64,000 nt of DNA from assembly GCA_017649745.1 (NCBI GenBank), contig JAGCGE010000141.1, positions 1-64,000 on the forward strand, given 5' to 3'. Below are positions 10,658 to 17,826 of this stretch, one piece after another. Each line of letters opens with the position of its first letter. Positions within the stretch are counted from its first letter, which is position 1. Source of the stretch: Clostridiales bacterium (lineage in GTDB: Bacteria > Bacillota_A > Clostridia > Saccharofermentanales > Saccharofermentanaceae). Below the pieces are notes generated by a model, which saw only the letters and a list, made by a program, of their open reading frames with translations, ran no database searches and was not told the origin of the DNA. Both the position numbers and the translations under genes were made by a program.

Positions 10658-11002
10658 ATGGAATCTTCAAATTCAAATCCGAAAATTTCCCCGGGTGGAA
10701 AAATTGAAAATGGGTTTCAACCAGGCACAATTCCTCCTATACGAAAGAAGCGTGTTGATTCTTTTAAGAAGAAAGAGCTTAGTGGTCTCGATAAATATCT
10801 GATATTCTCGTTTACATCAATCATCATTTTCACTATAGCAGTTCTTGTAATATACGTATTTACAAGAGATGAGCCGGCAGTCCTAGTGGGCTGCTTTTTT
10901 GGTGCTTTTAGTGGTGAGATATTGATGTGTGCGTTGATAAAACGGCTTAAGCTCCATAAGGAAGCAGAACTAAATAAAAAAGATACTGATGTACCGTATT
11001 AA
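10658..11002 (+). CDS. Two-segment membrane protein, holin-like
   Basis: The ATG at 10658 is chosen because it sits 6 bases after AGGAGG; an upstream in-frame codon would overlap the previous gene. The 114-residue product has a soluble basic N-terminus, a strong membrane segment (about residues 45-67), a short acidic turn, and a second hydrophobic segment (about 72-92). It lies directly before the endolysin, so a holin or accessory lysis role is plausible. A perfect intrinsic-terminator hairpin (10877-10900) lies inside its coding sequence. Confidence 0.6.
   Translation: MESSNSNPKISPGGKIENGFQPGTIPPIRKKRVDSFKKKELSGLDKYLIFSFTSIIIFTIAVLVIYVFTRDEPAVLVGCFFGAFSGEILMCALIKRLKLHKEAELNKKDTDVPY
10877..10900 (+). 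terminator. Intragenic intrinsic terminator in the lysis region
   Basis: GCAGTCC-TAGT-GGGCTGC (7 bp, one G-T pair) is followed by six T bases, inside the coding sequence of the holin-like protein at 10658. It could reduce transcription into the endolysin gene. Confidence 0.5.
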
Positions 11003-11017
11003 TGAGGGGAGGTACAT

Positions 11018-12268
11018 ATGAAAATTATTGTAGGGTCTGCAAGAATTGATGAAAATGGTAAAATTCAGGGCGGAGCAAAGGGTGACCAGACTGGTAAGGA
11101 AGTGGCAACACAAGCATTTTATATCCATTCTAAAGGTTGGTTTGTTCTCCGTCCTAAATCCGCTGATGTTGCTAAAAACATTGCAAAAGGTATGTTAATA
11201 GCCTGTAATAATGAAAAGATTGGTTACAACCAAAATGAACGACTGGGTGTAATTAAACTTGGAATCAATACGAACGAGCCAACTAACTGTGACTGTTCAA
11301 CATTGATAAGAGCATGCATCATTTATGCCTCTGGAAAAGATCCTGGAAATTTCACGACGTTTAACGAATGTGATGTCCTTGAAAAATCTGGTCTCTTTGA
11401 AAGGCATTTTGCTTACAACAACGATACGGTGTTATACGAGGGAGATGTGTTAGTTACGAAAACAAAAGGACACACGGTCGCTGTAACAAACGGCAATGTA
11501 CGTGAAATAGTATCAGATGCTCCTATTATTCCAAAAGTCAATAAAAATCAGGCAGAATTTTTATCGCTTATCGTACCACTTGTACAAAAACAAGTATTAC
11601 TTCATGGCAATAAGCTTTATGCTTCTGTAACGATAGCTCAGGCAGCTCATGAATCTGGGTGGGGTACATCAAAAAAGATGGTATCTGCTAATGCACTGTT
11701 TGGGTTTAAAGTAGGTTCTGGTAAGAAATACGGAAAGGCATGGCATGGTGCAGCATTCAAATCAGGAACAACAGAATACTACGACGGAAAAACAGCTACA
11801 AAAATTACCGATTATTTCCGCCAATATGACACAATTGAAGATTCTATCTGCGATTACATGGACCTCCTCTGTAACAATCCAAGATATGGAGGAGCTATAT
11901 TTGCAGGAAGTCCACGACAATCCATTGAAGGCATTGTGTCAGGAGGTTATGCTACAGGCCCTAAGTATGTCGATTCAATAATCAATATTATATCTCAGTA
12001 CAATCTTCTTAAATACGATAAAGAAGTTTATTCGAATGTCTGTCCATATGCAGAAACTAACGCAACCCTTAGCAGAGGTATGAAGGGCGAAAAAGTAAAA
12101 TATCTGCAGTGGATTTTAAGAGAAAAGTATCATCATATTTTACAAGTTGATGGACTGTTCGGACCAACCACAGAGTATATTGTCAAATCATTCCAGGCTT
12201 CACATGACCTTGAAGTTGACGGCGTGGTTGGACCTAAGACATGGAAGGAACTTAAGAATGGATCTTGA
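11018..12268 (+). CDS. Modular endolysin: Cys peptidase, glucosaminidase, PG-binding
   Basis: The 416-residue product has three parts. Residues about 60-160 form an NlpC/CHAP-like peptidase with the CDCST nucleophile motif (Cys93 favoured) and His152 in KGHTVAV. Residues about 177-335 match the endo-beta-N-acetylglucosaminidase family, with Glu212 in the HESGWG motif. Residues about 352-413 are a peptidoglycan-binding domain of the PG_binding_1 type (two Gly-x-x-Gly turns, VDGVVGPKTW). It should cut both peptide and glycan bonds of the host wall at lysis. No signal peptide is seen, so export by a holin is expected. Confidence 0.9.
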   Translation: MKIIVGSARIDENGKIQGGAKGDQTGKEVATQAFYIHSKGWFVLRPKSADVAKNIAKGMLIACNNEKIGYNQNERLGVIKLGINTNEPTNCDCSTLIRACIIYASGKDPGNFTTFNECDVLEKSGLFERHFAYNNDTVLYEGDVLVTKTKGHTVAVTNGNVREIVSDAPIIPKVNKNQAEFLSLIVPLVQKQVLLHGNKLYASVTIAQAAHESGWGTSKKMVSANALFGFKVGSGKKYGKAWHGAAFKSGTTEYYDGKTATKITDYFRQYDTIEDSICDYMDLLCNNPRYGGAIFAGSPRQSIEGIVSGGYATGPKYVDSIINIISQYNLLKYDKEVYSNVCPYAETNATLSRGMKGEKVKYLQWILREKYHHILQVDGLFGPTTEYIVKSFQASHDLEVDGVVGPKTWKELKNGS

Positions 12269-12377
12269 AGAAGCTATTGAGATTGTAAATGCATATTTCG
12301 AAGACAGATACACATCGTTATATTTGAACGATGCATGGCAAGTGATAGTTGAACATTATCAAAAAGGAGGAGAATAA
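12258..12377 (+). CDS. Small hypothetical protein, 39 residues
   Basis: The ATG at 12258 overlaps the endolysin stop by 11 bases and follows a GGAAGGAAC site; the stop abuts the fibre gene start. The acidic helical product (MDLEEAIEIVNAYFEDRY start) is not recognised. Tight coupling on both sides supports translation. Confidence 0.5.
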   Translation: MDLEEAIEIVNAYFEDRYTSLYLNDAWQVIVEHYQKGGE

Positions 12378-14003
12378 ATGAGTCTGTTTGGACCAAAAAG
12401 TAAAGAATATGGCGACCTGAATAGGAAGTCGATTAATGAACTTAACACTACCGTTGAAGAACAGGAGAAGGAGCTTCAGACACCATTTGCTGGCTCGGCT
12501 CCTGGATTAGTTCCTGCAAGTGATGAAACTACTCAGGCTAAGTATCTTAGAGGTGATGGCCAGTGGGGCACACCCGCAGGTGGTGGAGGCGGTACTGAAG
12601 ATTATGAGGAGCTTGCAAATAAGCCCGCTATCGACGGAACAACCTTAGATAAGAACTCTACAGCAGAAGGGCTTGGTCTGGCTAAGAAAACTGATATTCC
12701 TGCGGTTCCTACAAAGACCTCTGATCTTACGAATGATAGCGGATTCGTCACAGATAGTGATGTTCCTACAAAGACATCAGATCTTACGAACGATTCAGGA
12801 TTTATTACAGATAGTGATGTTCCTACAAAGACCTCTGATCTTACAAACGATTCTGGATTTATAACAGATAGTGATGTTCCTTCTAAGACTTCTGAACTTA
12901 CGAATGATAGCGGATTCATCACTGATTCAGATATTCCCGGTGACTTCGACGGTTCTAATGCTGGCCTTGTACCAGTTCCGTCAAGTGGCGATGAGGATAA
13001 GTTCCTTAAAGCTGATGGATCATGGGATACTCCTGCTAGTGGTGGGGATTCCGGAATCATTCCTGGTTATATGGACGTTGTTAATATAACCACGATTAAC
13101 GATTTTATCAGAGCAACAAATAAGCTTCATACCATTGGTGAAGATATTCCAACGGTTACCGATAGAACTTTTGGTAGTGCTTTTGTAGCGTATGCAGAAA
13201 ATAGATACCATGTCTTTGATTGTCCTAGACCATCGTTTAATCTTGGAACTCAGCGTTATGCAGGTGGATATCTTCAAACTAAGATTAAAACAATTAATGA
13301 CTTAGATGTTTCGATGGGCACGAAATGTTATGGTGGTAACGAAACACCTTTATATTCACAAACCGCTTCTTTATCAGAATCAGTATATTCACAAAATGAA
13401 TGGCGCGACGACCTTTCTAGCAATAGAATGGACGACCCGAATAAAGAAATAGAAATCTTTGTAACTGCTGGAAGTGTTATATATACAGGTCATGGCGGAT
13501 ATACAGACTATGTAGATAACATCGTTGAAGTACCCCTTTCAGGAACATATTTCTACTCCGATGCCGCTAAAACTCAGAAGATCACTCCTGAAACCGGTAA
13601 ATACTACATGGACATTCCTACAGGTGATGTTTACTACTATGATGGGTCTGCGTTTGTACTTAAGAGTCAAAAGTCCGGAACAAATTATTCTACAGCTGAG
13701 CAGGTAGTAGGTACTTGGATTGATGGAAAACCGCTTTATCAGAAGACCGTCAATTTCGGAACATTACCGAATACCGATGTAAAATCAGTTTCGTCTGGGT
13801 TATCAGGTGTATCTATAAAAAATATAAAAGGAATCATGACTAATTCGGACTATAGTATGGCATTGCCATCAGTTAATGCCACTGATAATGCATTTTCTGT
13901 AGAATTATATTATGCATATTCAAATAATAATATTGTTATCTCGACTAAAAAGGATAGGTCATCTTATTCAGCTTATATAACTCTTCAGTATACCAAGTCA
14001 TAA
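12378..14003 (+). CDS. Tail fibre with tandem 19-residue repeats
   Basis: The 541-residue product has a helical N-terminus, two Gly-rich segments of the form LRGDGQWGTPAGG and LKADGSWDTPASGG, and between them four 19-residue repeats (PTKTSDLTNDSGFITDSDV type). Such repeats are common in trimeric phage fibres and act as spacers. The C-terminal 300 residues are beta-rich and probably carry the receptor-binding tip. It sits between the endolysin and the holin. The repeats are nearly identical at DNA level (57-bp units), so the copy number may vary by recombination. Confidence 0.75.
   Translation: MSLFGPKSKEYGDLNRKSINELNTTVEEQEKELQTPFAGSAPGLVPASDETTQAKYLRGDGQWGTPAGGGGGTEDYEELANKPAIDGTTLDKNSTAEGLGLAKKTDIPAVPTKTSDLTNDSGFVTDSDVPTKTSDLTNDSGFITDSDVPTKTSDLTNDSGFITDSDVPSKTSELTNDSGFITDSDIPGDFDGSNAGLVPVPSSGDEDKFLKADGSWDTPASGGDSGIIPGYMDVVNITTINDFIRATNKLHTIGEDIPTVTDRTFGSAFVAYAENRYHVFDCPRPSFNLGTQRYAGGYLQTKIKTINDLDVSMGTKCYGGNETPLYSQTASLSESVYSQNEWRDDLSSNRMDDPNKEIEIFVTAGSVIYTGHGGYTDYVDNIVEVPLSGTYFYSDAAKTQKITPETGKYYMDIPTGDVYYYDGSAFVLKSQKSGTNYSTAEQVVGTWIDGKPLYQKTVNFGTLPNTDVKSVSSGLSGVSIKNIKGIMTNSDYSMALPSVNATDNAFSVELYYAYSNNNIVISTKKDRSSYSAYITLQYTKS
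12705..12932 (+). repeat. 57-bp tandem repeats in fibre gene
   Basis: Four units start at 12705, 12762, 12819 and 12876, each 57 bases and in frame. They encode the PTKTSDLTNDSGF spacer. Similarity between units is high, with scattered silent changes. Confidence 0.9.
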
Positions 14004-14023
14004 GATTAAAAGGAGGAAACGAA

Positions 14024-14356
14024 ATGAACGGACGATTTACAAAAGATTTTATGATAGCGGCCCTAATCAGAGCACTCAAGACAGCGGCTCAGGTAATGCT
14101 GTCTATGATAACCGTAGGAGCTGCCATAACCAGTTTCAATTGGGTATCTATCCTGTCAATCACAGCAACATCATTTGTATATTCAATTCTGACAAGTATT
14201 GTTTTCGGAATACCTGAAGGCGAATATCAGGGTGTTATGAGACTTGAAGCAGGAGATGAGACAAACAATTCTGCGGTTATATTATCAATTAATACTCCAT
14301 ATGATAAGTTAATTGAGACTGGCAGAGCAAATATTAAAGTAGAAAAGGAGAATTAA
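14024..14356 (+). CDS. Holin, r1t-like
   Basis: The 110-residue product has two hydrophobic segments (about residues 20-38 and 43-65) separated by a short turn with a conserved-looking FNWVSILS stretch. This matches the layout of small r1t-type holins (ALKTAAQ ahead of the first segment, then a Trp-containing turn). It is the better holin candidate of the two membrane proteins near the endolysin. The polar C-terminal tail ends in a Lys/Glu-rich stretch. It is separated from the next gene by three bases. Confidence 0.75.
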   Translation: MNGRFTKDFMIAALIRALKTAAQVMLSMITVGAAITSFNWVSILSITATSFVYSILTSIVFGIPEGEYQGVMRLEAGDETNNSAVILSINTPYDKLIETGRANIKVEKEN

Positions 14357-14359
14357 ACT

Positions 14360-14938
14360 ATGGGAAACACAATACCTAACAAGGTTGATGGTACACTTAA
14401 GTTCGAGACAGAGATTGCTGAGGCTTCCCAGGATAAGGTAGGTAAACACCCCATTATCGCTAAGGATGTCACAACAACAGATATTCCTTCTTCTGATGTG
14501 GTTAAGGATTGGGAAGATAGGAATGATAAGGCTGTTACTGTAAGAAGAAAGTCTGTATTTGTAGACCCGTATATAGCCTTAGACTTCGATCTTCTTGGTA
14601 AGGTTGTAACAGATCTTCAGGAGGATGTTGATGTAGGAACTGGAGTAATTCTTGGAACTCTTCATTATATTGATGACTATACTGGCTTTTCTGGAGATCC
14701 TGAGGAGCAGGTTGGTCACTTCCTTGCATTTAAGGTTGACTTTGATGAGGACTACGACTCTCTTACAGTTGAGACCATTTCTTCTGGTGAGCAGACTCTT
14801 GACTCTGACAAGACAATGGTACTTAGAATCGTAAAGAAGGCTCCTTTCACAGTAAGAGCTTACAAGAACGACAAGTGCGTTTCTTCAAAGACATATTCTG
14901 TAGATCAGCTCGTTCTTGAACCTGCAGAGAATCCTTAA
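14360..14938 (+). CDS. Acidic hypothetical protein at end of late operon
   Basis: The 192-residue product is acidic and predicted to be mainly beta-structured; no family was recognised. It is the last gene before a structured non-coding boundary, and its codon use (many CTT, GCT, GTA and AAG codons) is like that of the capsid and major tail genes, which suggests high expression. A virion decoration or fibre role is possible, but not shown by the sequence. Confidence 0.65.
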   Translation: MGNTIPNKVDGTLKFETEIAEASQDKVGKHPIIAKDVTTTDIPSSDVVKDWEDRNDKAVTVRRKSVFVDPYIALDFDLLGKVVTDLQEDVDVGTGVILGTLHYIDDYTGFSGDPEEQVGHFLAFKVDFDEDYDSLTVETISSGEQTLDSDKTMVLRIVKKAPFTVRAYKNDKCVSSKTYSVDQLVLEPAENP

Positions 14939-15306
14939 TGGCAATAAGCGGGAATTTAAAAAGTTAATTTCTTATACCTCCGAACATAAGAAGAGACAAA
15001 ACTATCGCAAAACATAATCCCGTTCCCGCTTTTGTGGGGGAGGGTTTGAGTATACCTCGGCCTTCCCTCTTAATATTTAATGAATGATTTTTGTGAGCGT
15101 TTCGTCTAAGGCAGCGAGGCGCTCAGAAAGTTCGTTCATTTCTATTACTCCTTTCTCGAAGGCATTCTTGGGACTGTCAATTTGGGCAGCCCCTTGTTTG
15201 CCTTTGAGAATATGCCTTTATAACACGTCCTTATATTTTTTTCGCAATAAAAACACAGTCTTTAATGAAGTAATTATTTTTCATTAAAGAAAGTGAGGTA
15301 ACTATT
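14939..15306. other. Structured non-coding boundary between late and early genes
   Basis: This 368-base stretch has no convincing plus-strand gene. It contains a 9-bp stem (AAGCGGGAA 14946-14954 with TTCCCGCTT 15023-15031) enclosing a 7-bp hairpin (14969-14975 with 14986-14992) whose loop holds ACCTCC. A terminator-like GGGAGGG/CCTTCCC hairpin follows near 15037-15067, and a third long hairpin is closed by AAGGCAT 15159-15165 and ATGCCTT 15212-15218. On the minus strand there is a tiny ORF with a good ribosome site. It probably ends late transcription and starts early transcription. Confidence 0.6.
15077..15139 (-). CDS. Possible minus-strand micro-ORF, 20 residues
   Basis: Read on the minus strand, GAAAGGAG precedes an ATG by eight bases and opens a 20-codon frame (MNELSERLAALDETLTKIIH). 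The product would be one amphipathic helix. It is the only minus-strand frame in the window with a ribosome site as good as those of the plus-strand genes. Chance is not excluded at this length. Confidence 0.3.
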   Translation of the reverse strand: MNELSERLAALDETLTKIIH

Positions 15307-15606
15307 GTGAAAAGAGTTAAGGCAAGAACAGAAATGATGAGACATAAGTTAGACAATCTTTTAAATAAGGCGATTGGCTATGGTATGGGCATGGATAATG
15401 TATCTACTATGGATGTAGATGATTATATTGCCTTTAAAGAAATGATCGATTCTTATAAAGAGATTATGACTGTTGTAGTCGACTGGTCTGAAGCACTTGA
15501 CGATCAAACAGTAAAACTGGAGACACTCGAAAGTGAATTAAAGGTAATACAAGATAGTATTTATGAATTGACCAATAAAGTTGAAGAAGTTATTGAGAAG
15601 CAGTAA
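15307..15606 (+). CDS. Coiled-coil hypothetical protein, first early gene
   Basis: The 99-residue product starts with GTG (15307) behind GAGGTAAC and is almost entirely helical, with heptad-like Leu/Ile/Val spacing from about residue 60 to the end. No family was recognised. It is the first gene after the boundary region and is closed by a strong intrinsic terminator, so it forms the first of the single-gene cassettes. Confidence 0.6.
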   Translation: MKRVKARTEMMRHKLDNLLNKAIGYGMGMDNVSTMDVDDYIAFKEMIDSYKEIMTVVVDWSEALDDQTVKLETLESELKVIQDSIYELTNKVEEVIEKQ

Positions 15607-15614
15607 GTACTATA

Positions 15615-15649
15615 GGCCGTATGTGATTTTAGCATGCGGTCTAATTTTT
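15615..15649 (+). terminator. Intrinsic terminator after first early gene
   Basis: A 9-bp stem (GGCCGTATG with CATGCGGTC, two G-T pairs) is followed by AATTTTT. A promoter-like motif copy begins 14 bases later. Confidence 0.75.
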
Positions 15650-15662
15650 ACCTCCGCAAAAA

Positions 15663-15682
15663 TTACACACCTTATAATAGGA
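15663..15682 (+). promoter_or_regulatory. Early cassette motif, copy 1
   Basis: TTACACACCTTATAATAGGA is taken as the reference form of the 18-copy element. It lies 30 bases before the ATG of the 29-residue membrane peptide and just after a terminator and the sequence ACCTCCGCAA. Confidence 0.65.
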
Positions 15683-15712
15683 AACTAAGGTTTATAACGA
15701 AAGGAGAAAAAC

Positions 15713-15802
15713 ATGAGTGAAGTATTTTATGAAGTAGGATTTATTTTAGTATTAGTAATTGGAAAGGTAGTATTAGATTATTTAGAGGGGATTGCTGAAT
15801 AA
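15713..15802 (+). CDS. Single-span membrane peptide, 29 residues
   Basis: An AAAGGAG site precedes the ATG. The product is one hydrophobic helix (FILVLVIGKVVL) with acidic ends. It has its own upstream motif copy and its own terminator, which supports it as a real gene despite its size. Function unknown. Confidence 0.55.
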   Translation: MSEVFYEVGFILVLVIGKVVLDYLEGIAE

Positions 15803-15820
15803 GCATTCCCTTATATTTTT
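15787..15820 (+). terminator. Intrinsic terminator overlapping a gene end
   Basis: GGGATTGCT and AGCATTCCC form a stem with one mismatch that includes the stop codon of the membrane peptide gene; TTATATTTTT follows. Confidence 0.7.
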
Positions 15821-15862
15821 ACCTCGCTTACTTACTCTCTAACGAGAGTGCGTCCGCAATAA

Positions 15863-15882
15863 TTACACACTATATAATAGAA
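15863..15882 (+). promoter_or_regulatory. Early cassette motif, copy 2
   Basis: TTACACACTATATAATAGAA lies 42 bases before the next ATG. A perfect hairpin ACTCTC-TAAC-GAGAGT (15834-15849) sits just upstream. Confidence 0.65.
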
Positions 15883-15924
15883 CATTAACTTTGATTTTTC
15901 GTTTAATGAAAGCGAGGTAATTTT

Positions 15925-16218
15925 ATGTTAGGAATTATGTTTAAAGATTTTGGTAAAGAACTAAAAGTTGTATTAGGATACTTTTTAGTATTTGTCGGAT
16001 TTTTAGCAGTACAGGATAATAATGGTTTCGACCACTATATTTGGGAAGATTATATCTTCAATAGTAGTTGGTGGTCAGATACTGGTATATATGTACTTGC
16101 AATAACGGCACTATACTTTATAGTATCCGGAACTTGGAAGGTTATTAGAGGATTTATTTATAATACTATATTTGATATGATGAACAAACTTAAGGAAAAG
16201 AAGGATTCCAAAGTTTGA
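15925..16218 (+). CDS. Two-span membrane protein
   Basis: The 97-residue product has hydrophobic segments at about residues 15-30 and 52-70 with a Trp/Asp-rich loop between them and a Lys-rich C-terminus that should lie in the cytoplasm. It is not recognised. It has its own motif copy upstream and a terminator downstream. Confidence 0.65.
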   Translation: MLGIMFKDFGKELKVVLGYFLVFVGFLAVQDNNGFDHYIWEDYIFNSSWWSDTGIYVLAITALYFIVSGTWKVIRGFIYNTIFDMMNKLKEKKDSKV

Positions 16219-16230
16219 TGTTCTCGTCCT

Positions 16231-16262
16231 GAGCAAGACGTTAAAAGGCTCTTATATTTTTT
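16231..16262 (+). terminator. Intrinsic terminator
   Basis: GAGC (16231) pairs with GCTC (16248), followed by TTATATTTTTT. The stem is short and an alternative CGTC/GACG pairing exists. Confidence 0.5.
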
Positions 16263-16275
16263 ACCTCCGCAAAAA

Positions 16276-16295
16276 TTACACACTATATAATAGAA
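16276..16295 (+). promoter_or_regulatory. Early cassette motif, copy 3
   Basis: Identical to copy 2 over the 20-base core and, like copy 1, preceded by ACCTCCGCAAAAA. The next ATG is 36 bases downstream. Confidence 0.65.
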
Positions 16296-16331
16296 CATAA
16301 ACTTTGATTGTACAAATAGGAGGTACAAATT

Positions 16332-16601
16332 ATGATGGCGATGATAATTCTATATGTTTTAACTATTGCAATTTTTTGGAAGTTGTATAGAAAACAGGTA
16401 AAAGATGTTATAGGAAGAATTACTGGTCATTTTGAGATGAAAAGTATTATGAAGAGATTAGAGGGCAAAGTCTATTATGATACTGATGAAGCACAACAAG
16501 ATATGATGGTGTTTAATAAAATGTTCTGGGGTGTATACGGTTATACACATCCAAAACTGTATAAGAACAACGTCGATGATTTGTGGATCATCAGATTCTA
16601 A
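16332..16601 (+). CDS. Membrane-anchored small protein
   Basis: The 89-residue product has an N-terminal membrane segment (MIILYVLTIAIFW) followed by a basic, then mixed, soluble region with several Tyr and Trp residues. Unrecognised. It is a single-gene cassette with its own motif, AGGAGG site and terminator. Confidence 0.6.
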   Translation: MMAMIILYVLTIAIFWKLYRKQVKDVIGRITGHFEMKSIMKRLEGKVYYDTDEAQQDMMVFNKMFWGVYGYTHPKLYKNNVDDLWIIRF

Positions 16602-16625
16602 GAGGGGCTTTGCCCTTCTTTTTTT
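16601..16625 (+). terminator. Intrinsic terminator
   Basis: AGAGGGGC-TTT-GCCCTTCT forms an 8-bp stem (one G-T pair) followed by a T run that merges directly into the next motif copy. Confidence 0.8.
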
Positions 16626-16642
16626 ACACCCCTTATAATAGG
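16624..16642 (+). promoter_or_regulatory. Early cassette motif, copy 4
   Basis: TTACACCCCTTATAATAGG shares its first T residues with the terminator tract before it. No good protein gene follows; the next 70 bases look like a short structured RNA. Confidence 0.6.
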
Positions 16643-16714
16643 CTAGTTGGTGTAATAAGGAGCATACCCGTGAGGGAGGTGTCGCGTGTAAGACGTGCAC
16701 AGCCTTTTATTTTT
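16641..16714 (+). ncRNA. Candidate small RNA between two motif copies
   Basis: The stretch begins just after a motif copy and ends in TTTTATTTTT at the next copy. GGCT (16641-16644) can pair with AGCC (16701-16704), and a GTG/CAC pair extends the closing stem. A 22-codon GTG frame with an AAGGAG site is also possible. The terminal T tract and lack of a normal gene favour a short transcript. Confidence 0.35.
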
Positions 16715-16730
16715 ACACGTCTTTTAATGG
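16713..16730 (+). promoter_or_regulatory. Early cassette motif, copy 5, in a hairpin
   Basis: TTACACGTCTTTTAATGG. The bases ACGTCTT and GAGACGT form a 7-bp stem around the AT core. The next ATG is 20 bases downstream. Confidence 0.55.
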
Positions 16731-16750
16731 AGACGTAGAAAGGATTTATT

Positions 16751-16999
16751 ATGTGGAACTGGGAAAATAAAGTAACGCACAATGCAAAAGAATATTATTC
16801 AAGATATATTGCGAGCTGGATTAACGCTCATGGTGGTAGATATCAAAGAGAATTATTTGAAGGATTCAGACATTGGTTGAGAGACGAATGTGAATTGAAC
16901 GAAGAAGAAATTCATGAGATCTACGATATGGCTACAAATGGCAAATTGGAATTTGAAGGAAATGCACAGCGTTTTATAAAGAATTATAAGAAACAGTAA
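16751..16999 (+). CDS. Small hypothetical protein
   Basis: The 82-residue soluble product is mainly helical, rich in Trp, Tyr and Glu (a WLRDECELNEEEIHEIY stretch near residue 41) with a Lys-rich end. Not recognised. It has a motif copy upstream and a terminator directly after the stop. Confidence 0.6.
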   Translation: MWNWENKVTHNAKEYYSRYIASWINAHGGRYQRELFEGFRHWLRDECELNEEEIHEIYDMATNGKLEFEGNAQRFIKNYKKQ

Positions 17000-17000
17000 A

Positions 17001-17030
17001 CGGAGATTTAAAACGTCTCCTTTTATTTTT
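17001..17030 (+). terminator. Intrinsic terminator
   Basis: GGAGA and TCTCC form a short stem followed by TTTTATTTTT, which runs into the next motif copy. Confidence 0.7.
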
Positions 17031-17048
17031 ACACATCCTATAGTAGGA
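17029..17048 (+). promoter_or_regulatory. Early cassette motif, copy 6
   Basis: TTACACATCCTATAGTAGGA; TCCTA-TAG-TAGGA is a perfect 5-bp stem. The ribosome site AGGAGG begins inside the motif. Confidence 0.6.
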
Positions 17049-17059
17049 GGTGAATTACT

Positions 17060-17404
17060 ATGGATAAGAGCAAATTTAAGGATCTTTTTGATAAAGAGAA
17101 GCATCCTGAGATTAAAAACTTTATGAAAAATTATAGTAGTTTGATGTGTATAGGAGCAGCATTAACAATTGGTGGACTGGCAATGATTGCTAGTAAACGT
17201 GATTTTGAGAATGGCGACACAAAAGATGTAGAAAAGACATTTAGAAAATACGCATCTACAGTAACTAAGCGATACAGTGAACCGGAACCAAAGGTTCGTA
17301 AGTATAGAAGTATATTTGTAGATGCTGATGAATGGATGCCAATATCTACAACAAGTAAAATTATGGACGCTTATACAGAATCACTATCTAGCGACCAGTA
17401 TTAA
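17060..17404 (+). CDS. Membrane protein of the FDxExHP pair
   Basis: The 114-residue product has a FDKEKHP motif near residue 14, a Gly-rich membrane segment (IGAALTIGGLAMIAS, about residues 35-50) and a charged C-terminus. The same order, FDPETHP then a GGLAVAAASRKD segment, occurs in the protein at 30254, so the two look like diverged copies. Function unknown; the basic residues after the segment suggest a cytoplasmic C-terminus. Confidence 0.65.
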   Translation: MDKSKFKDLFDKEKHPEIKNFMKNYSSLMCIGAALTIGGLAMIASKRDFENGDTKDVEKTFRKYASTVTKRYSEPEPKVRKYRSIFVDADEWMPISTTSKIMDAYTESLSSDQY

Positions 17405-17409
17405 AAACC

Positions 17410-17444
17410 AAGGGGTATGTGAAATGCATGCTCCTTTCTTTTTT
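17410..17444 (+). terminator. Intrinsic terminator
   Basis: AAGGGGTATGT and GCATGCTCCTT form an 11-bp stem with three G-T pairs, followed by TCTTTTTT. Confidence 0.75.
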
Positions 17445-17453
17445 ACACAAAAA

Positions 17454-17473
17454 TAACACACGTTATTATGGAA
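17454..17473 (+). promoter_or_regulatory. Early cassette motif, copy 7 (diverged)
   Basis: TAACACACGTTATTATGGAA. A second TTACAC lies at 17443, joined to the terminator T run, so the element may be partly duplicated here. Confidence 0.45.
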
Positions 17474-17518
17474 CTTGATGAATAGCATAGAGAATAACGA
17501 AACGGAGGATTGAAATCT

Positions 17519-17737
17519 ATGGCTAAGAAAATTATTAGTGTAATTGTAGTGATTCTTGGAGGAATTGGACTTGGGGTTCTTATTAAGAAGTATGTTGATA
17601 AGAAGCGTAAAGAAACCGATGAGACCATTAAGGAGAATCGAGAAGCAAACGAGATTAGAGAAGCATTAGCTGAGAACGAGGAGATGAACAGACGATTCGG
17701 CAAGAAGTATGTTGAAATCAAGGCTTCAGAGGAGTAA
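17519..17737 (+). CDS. Membrane-anchored helical protein
   Basis: The ATG at 17519 is preferred over an upstream TTG because GGAGG lies 10 bases before it. The 72-residue product has an N-terminal membrane helix (about residues 5-22) and a long charged helix (KKRKETDETIKENREAN) behind it. Unrecognised; own motif and terminator. Confidence 0.6.
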   Translation: MAKKIISVIVVILGGIGLGVLIKKYVDKKRKETDETIKENREANEIREALAENEEMNRRFGKKYVEIKASEE

Positions 17738-17776
17738 TAATATCGGACTTGTGGTAACACAGGTCCTATTATTTTT
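17737..17776 (+). terminator. Intrinsic terminator
   Basis: GGACTTGTG-GTAA-CACAGGTCC, extended by AATAATA/TATTATT, ends in a T run joined to the next motif copy. The palindrome also allows termination on the other strand. Confidence 0.85.
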
Positions 17777-17795
17777 TACACATCTTATGATGGAA
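17776..17795 (+). promoter_or_regulatory. Early cassette motif, copy 8
   Basis: TTACACATCTTATGATGGAA, starting in the terminator T run; CATC-TTAT-GATG can form a small stem. ATG 31 bases downstream. Confidence 0.6.
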
Positions 17796-17826
17796 CTATT
17801 AACATGTGCGAAGAAAGGAGAAAAGC

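Noticed and set aside
12705..12932. Phase-variable non-coding repeat
   Set aside because: The 57-bp units are in frame and encode a normal fibre spacer.
15084..15287. Plus-strand frame of 67 codons in the boundary region
   Set aside because: No ribosome site, poor composition, and it runs through two RNA hairpins.
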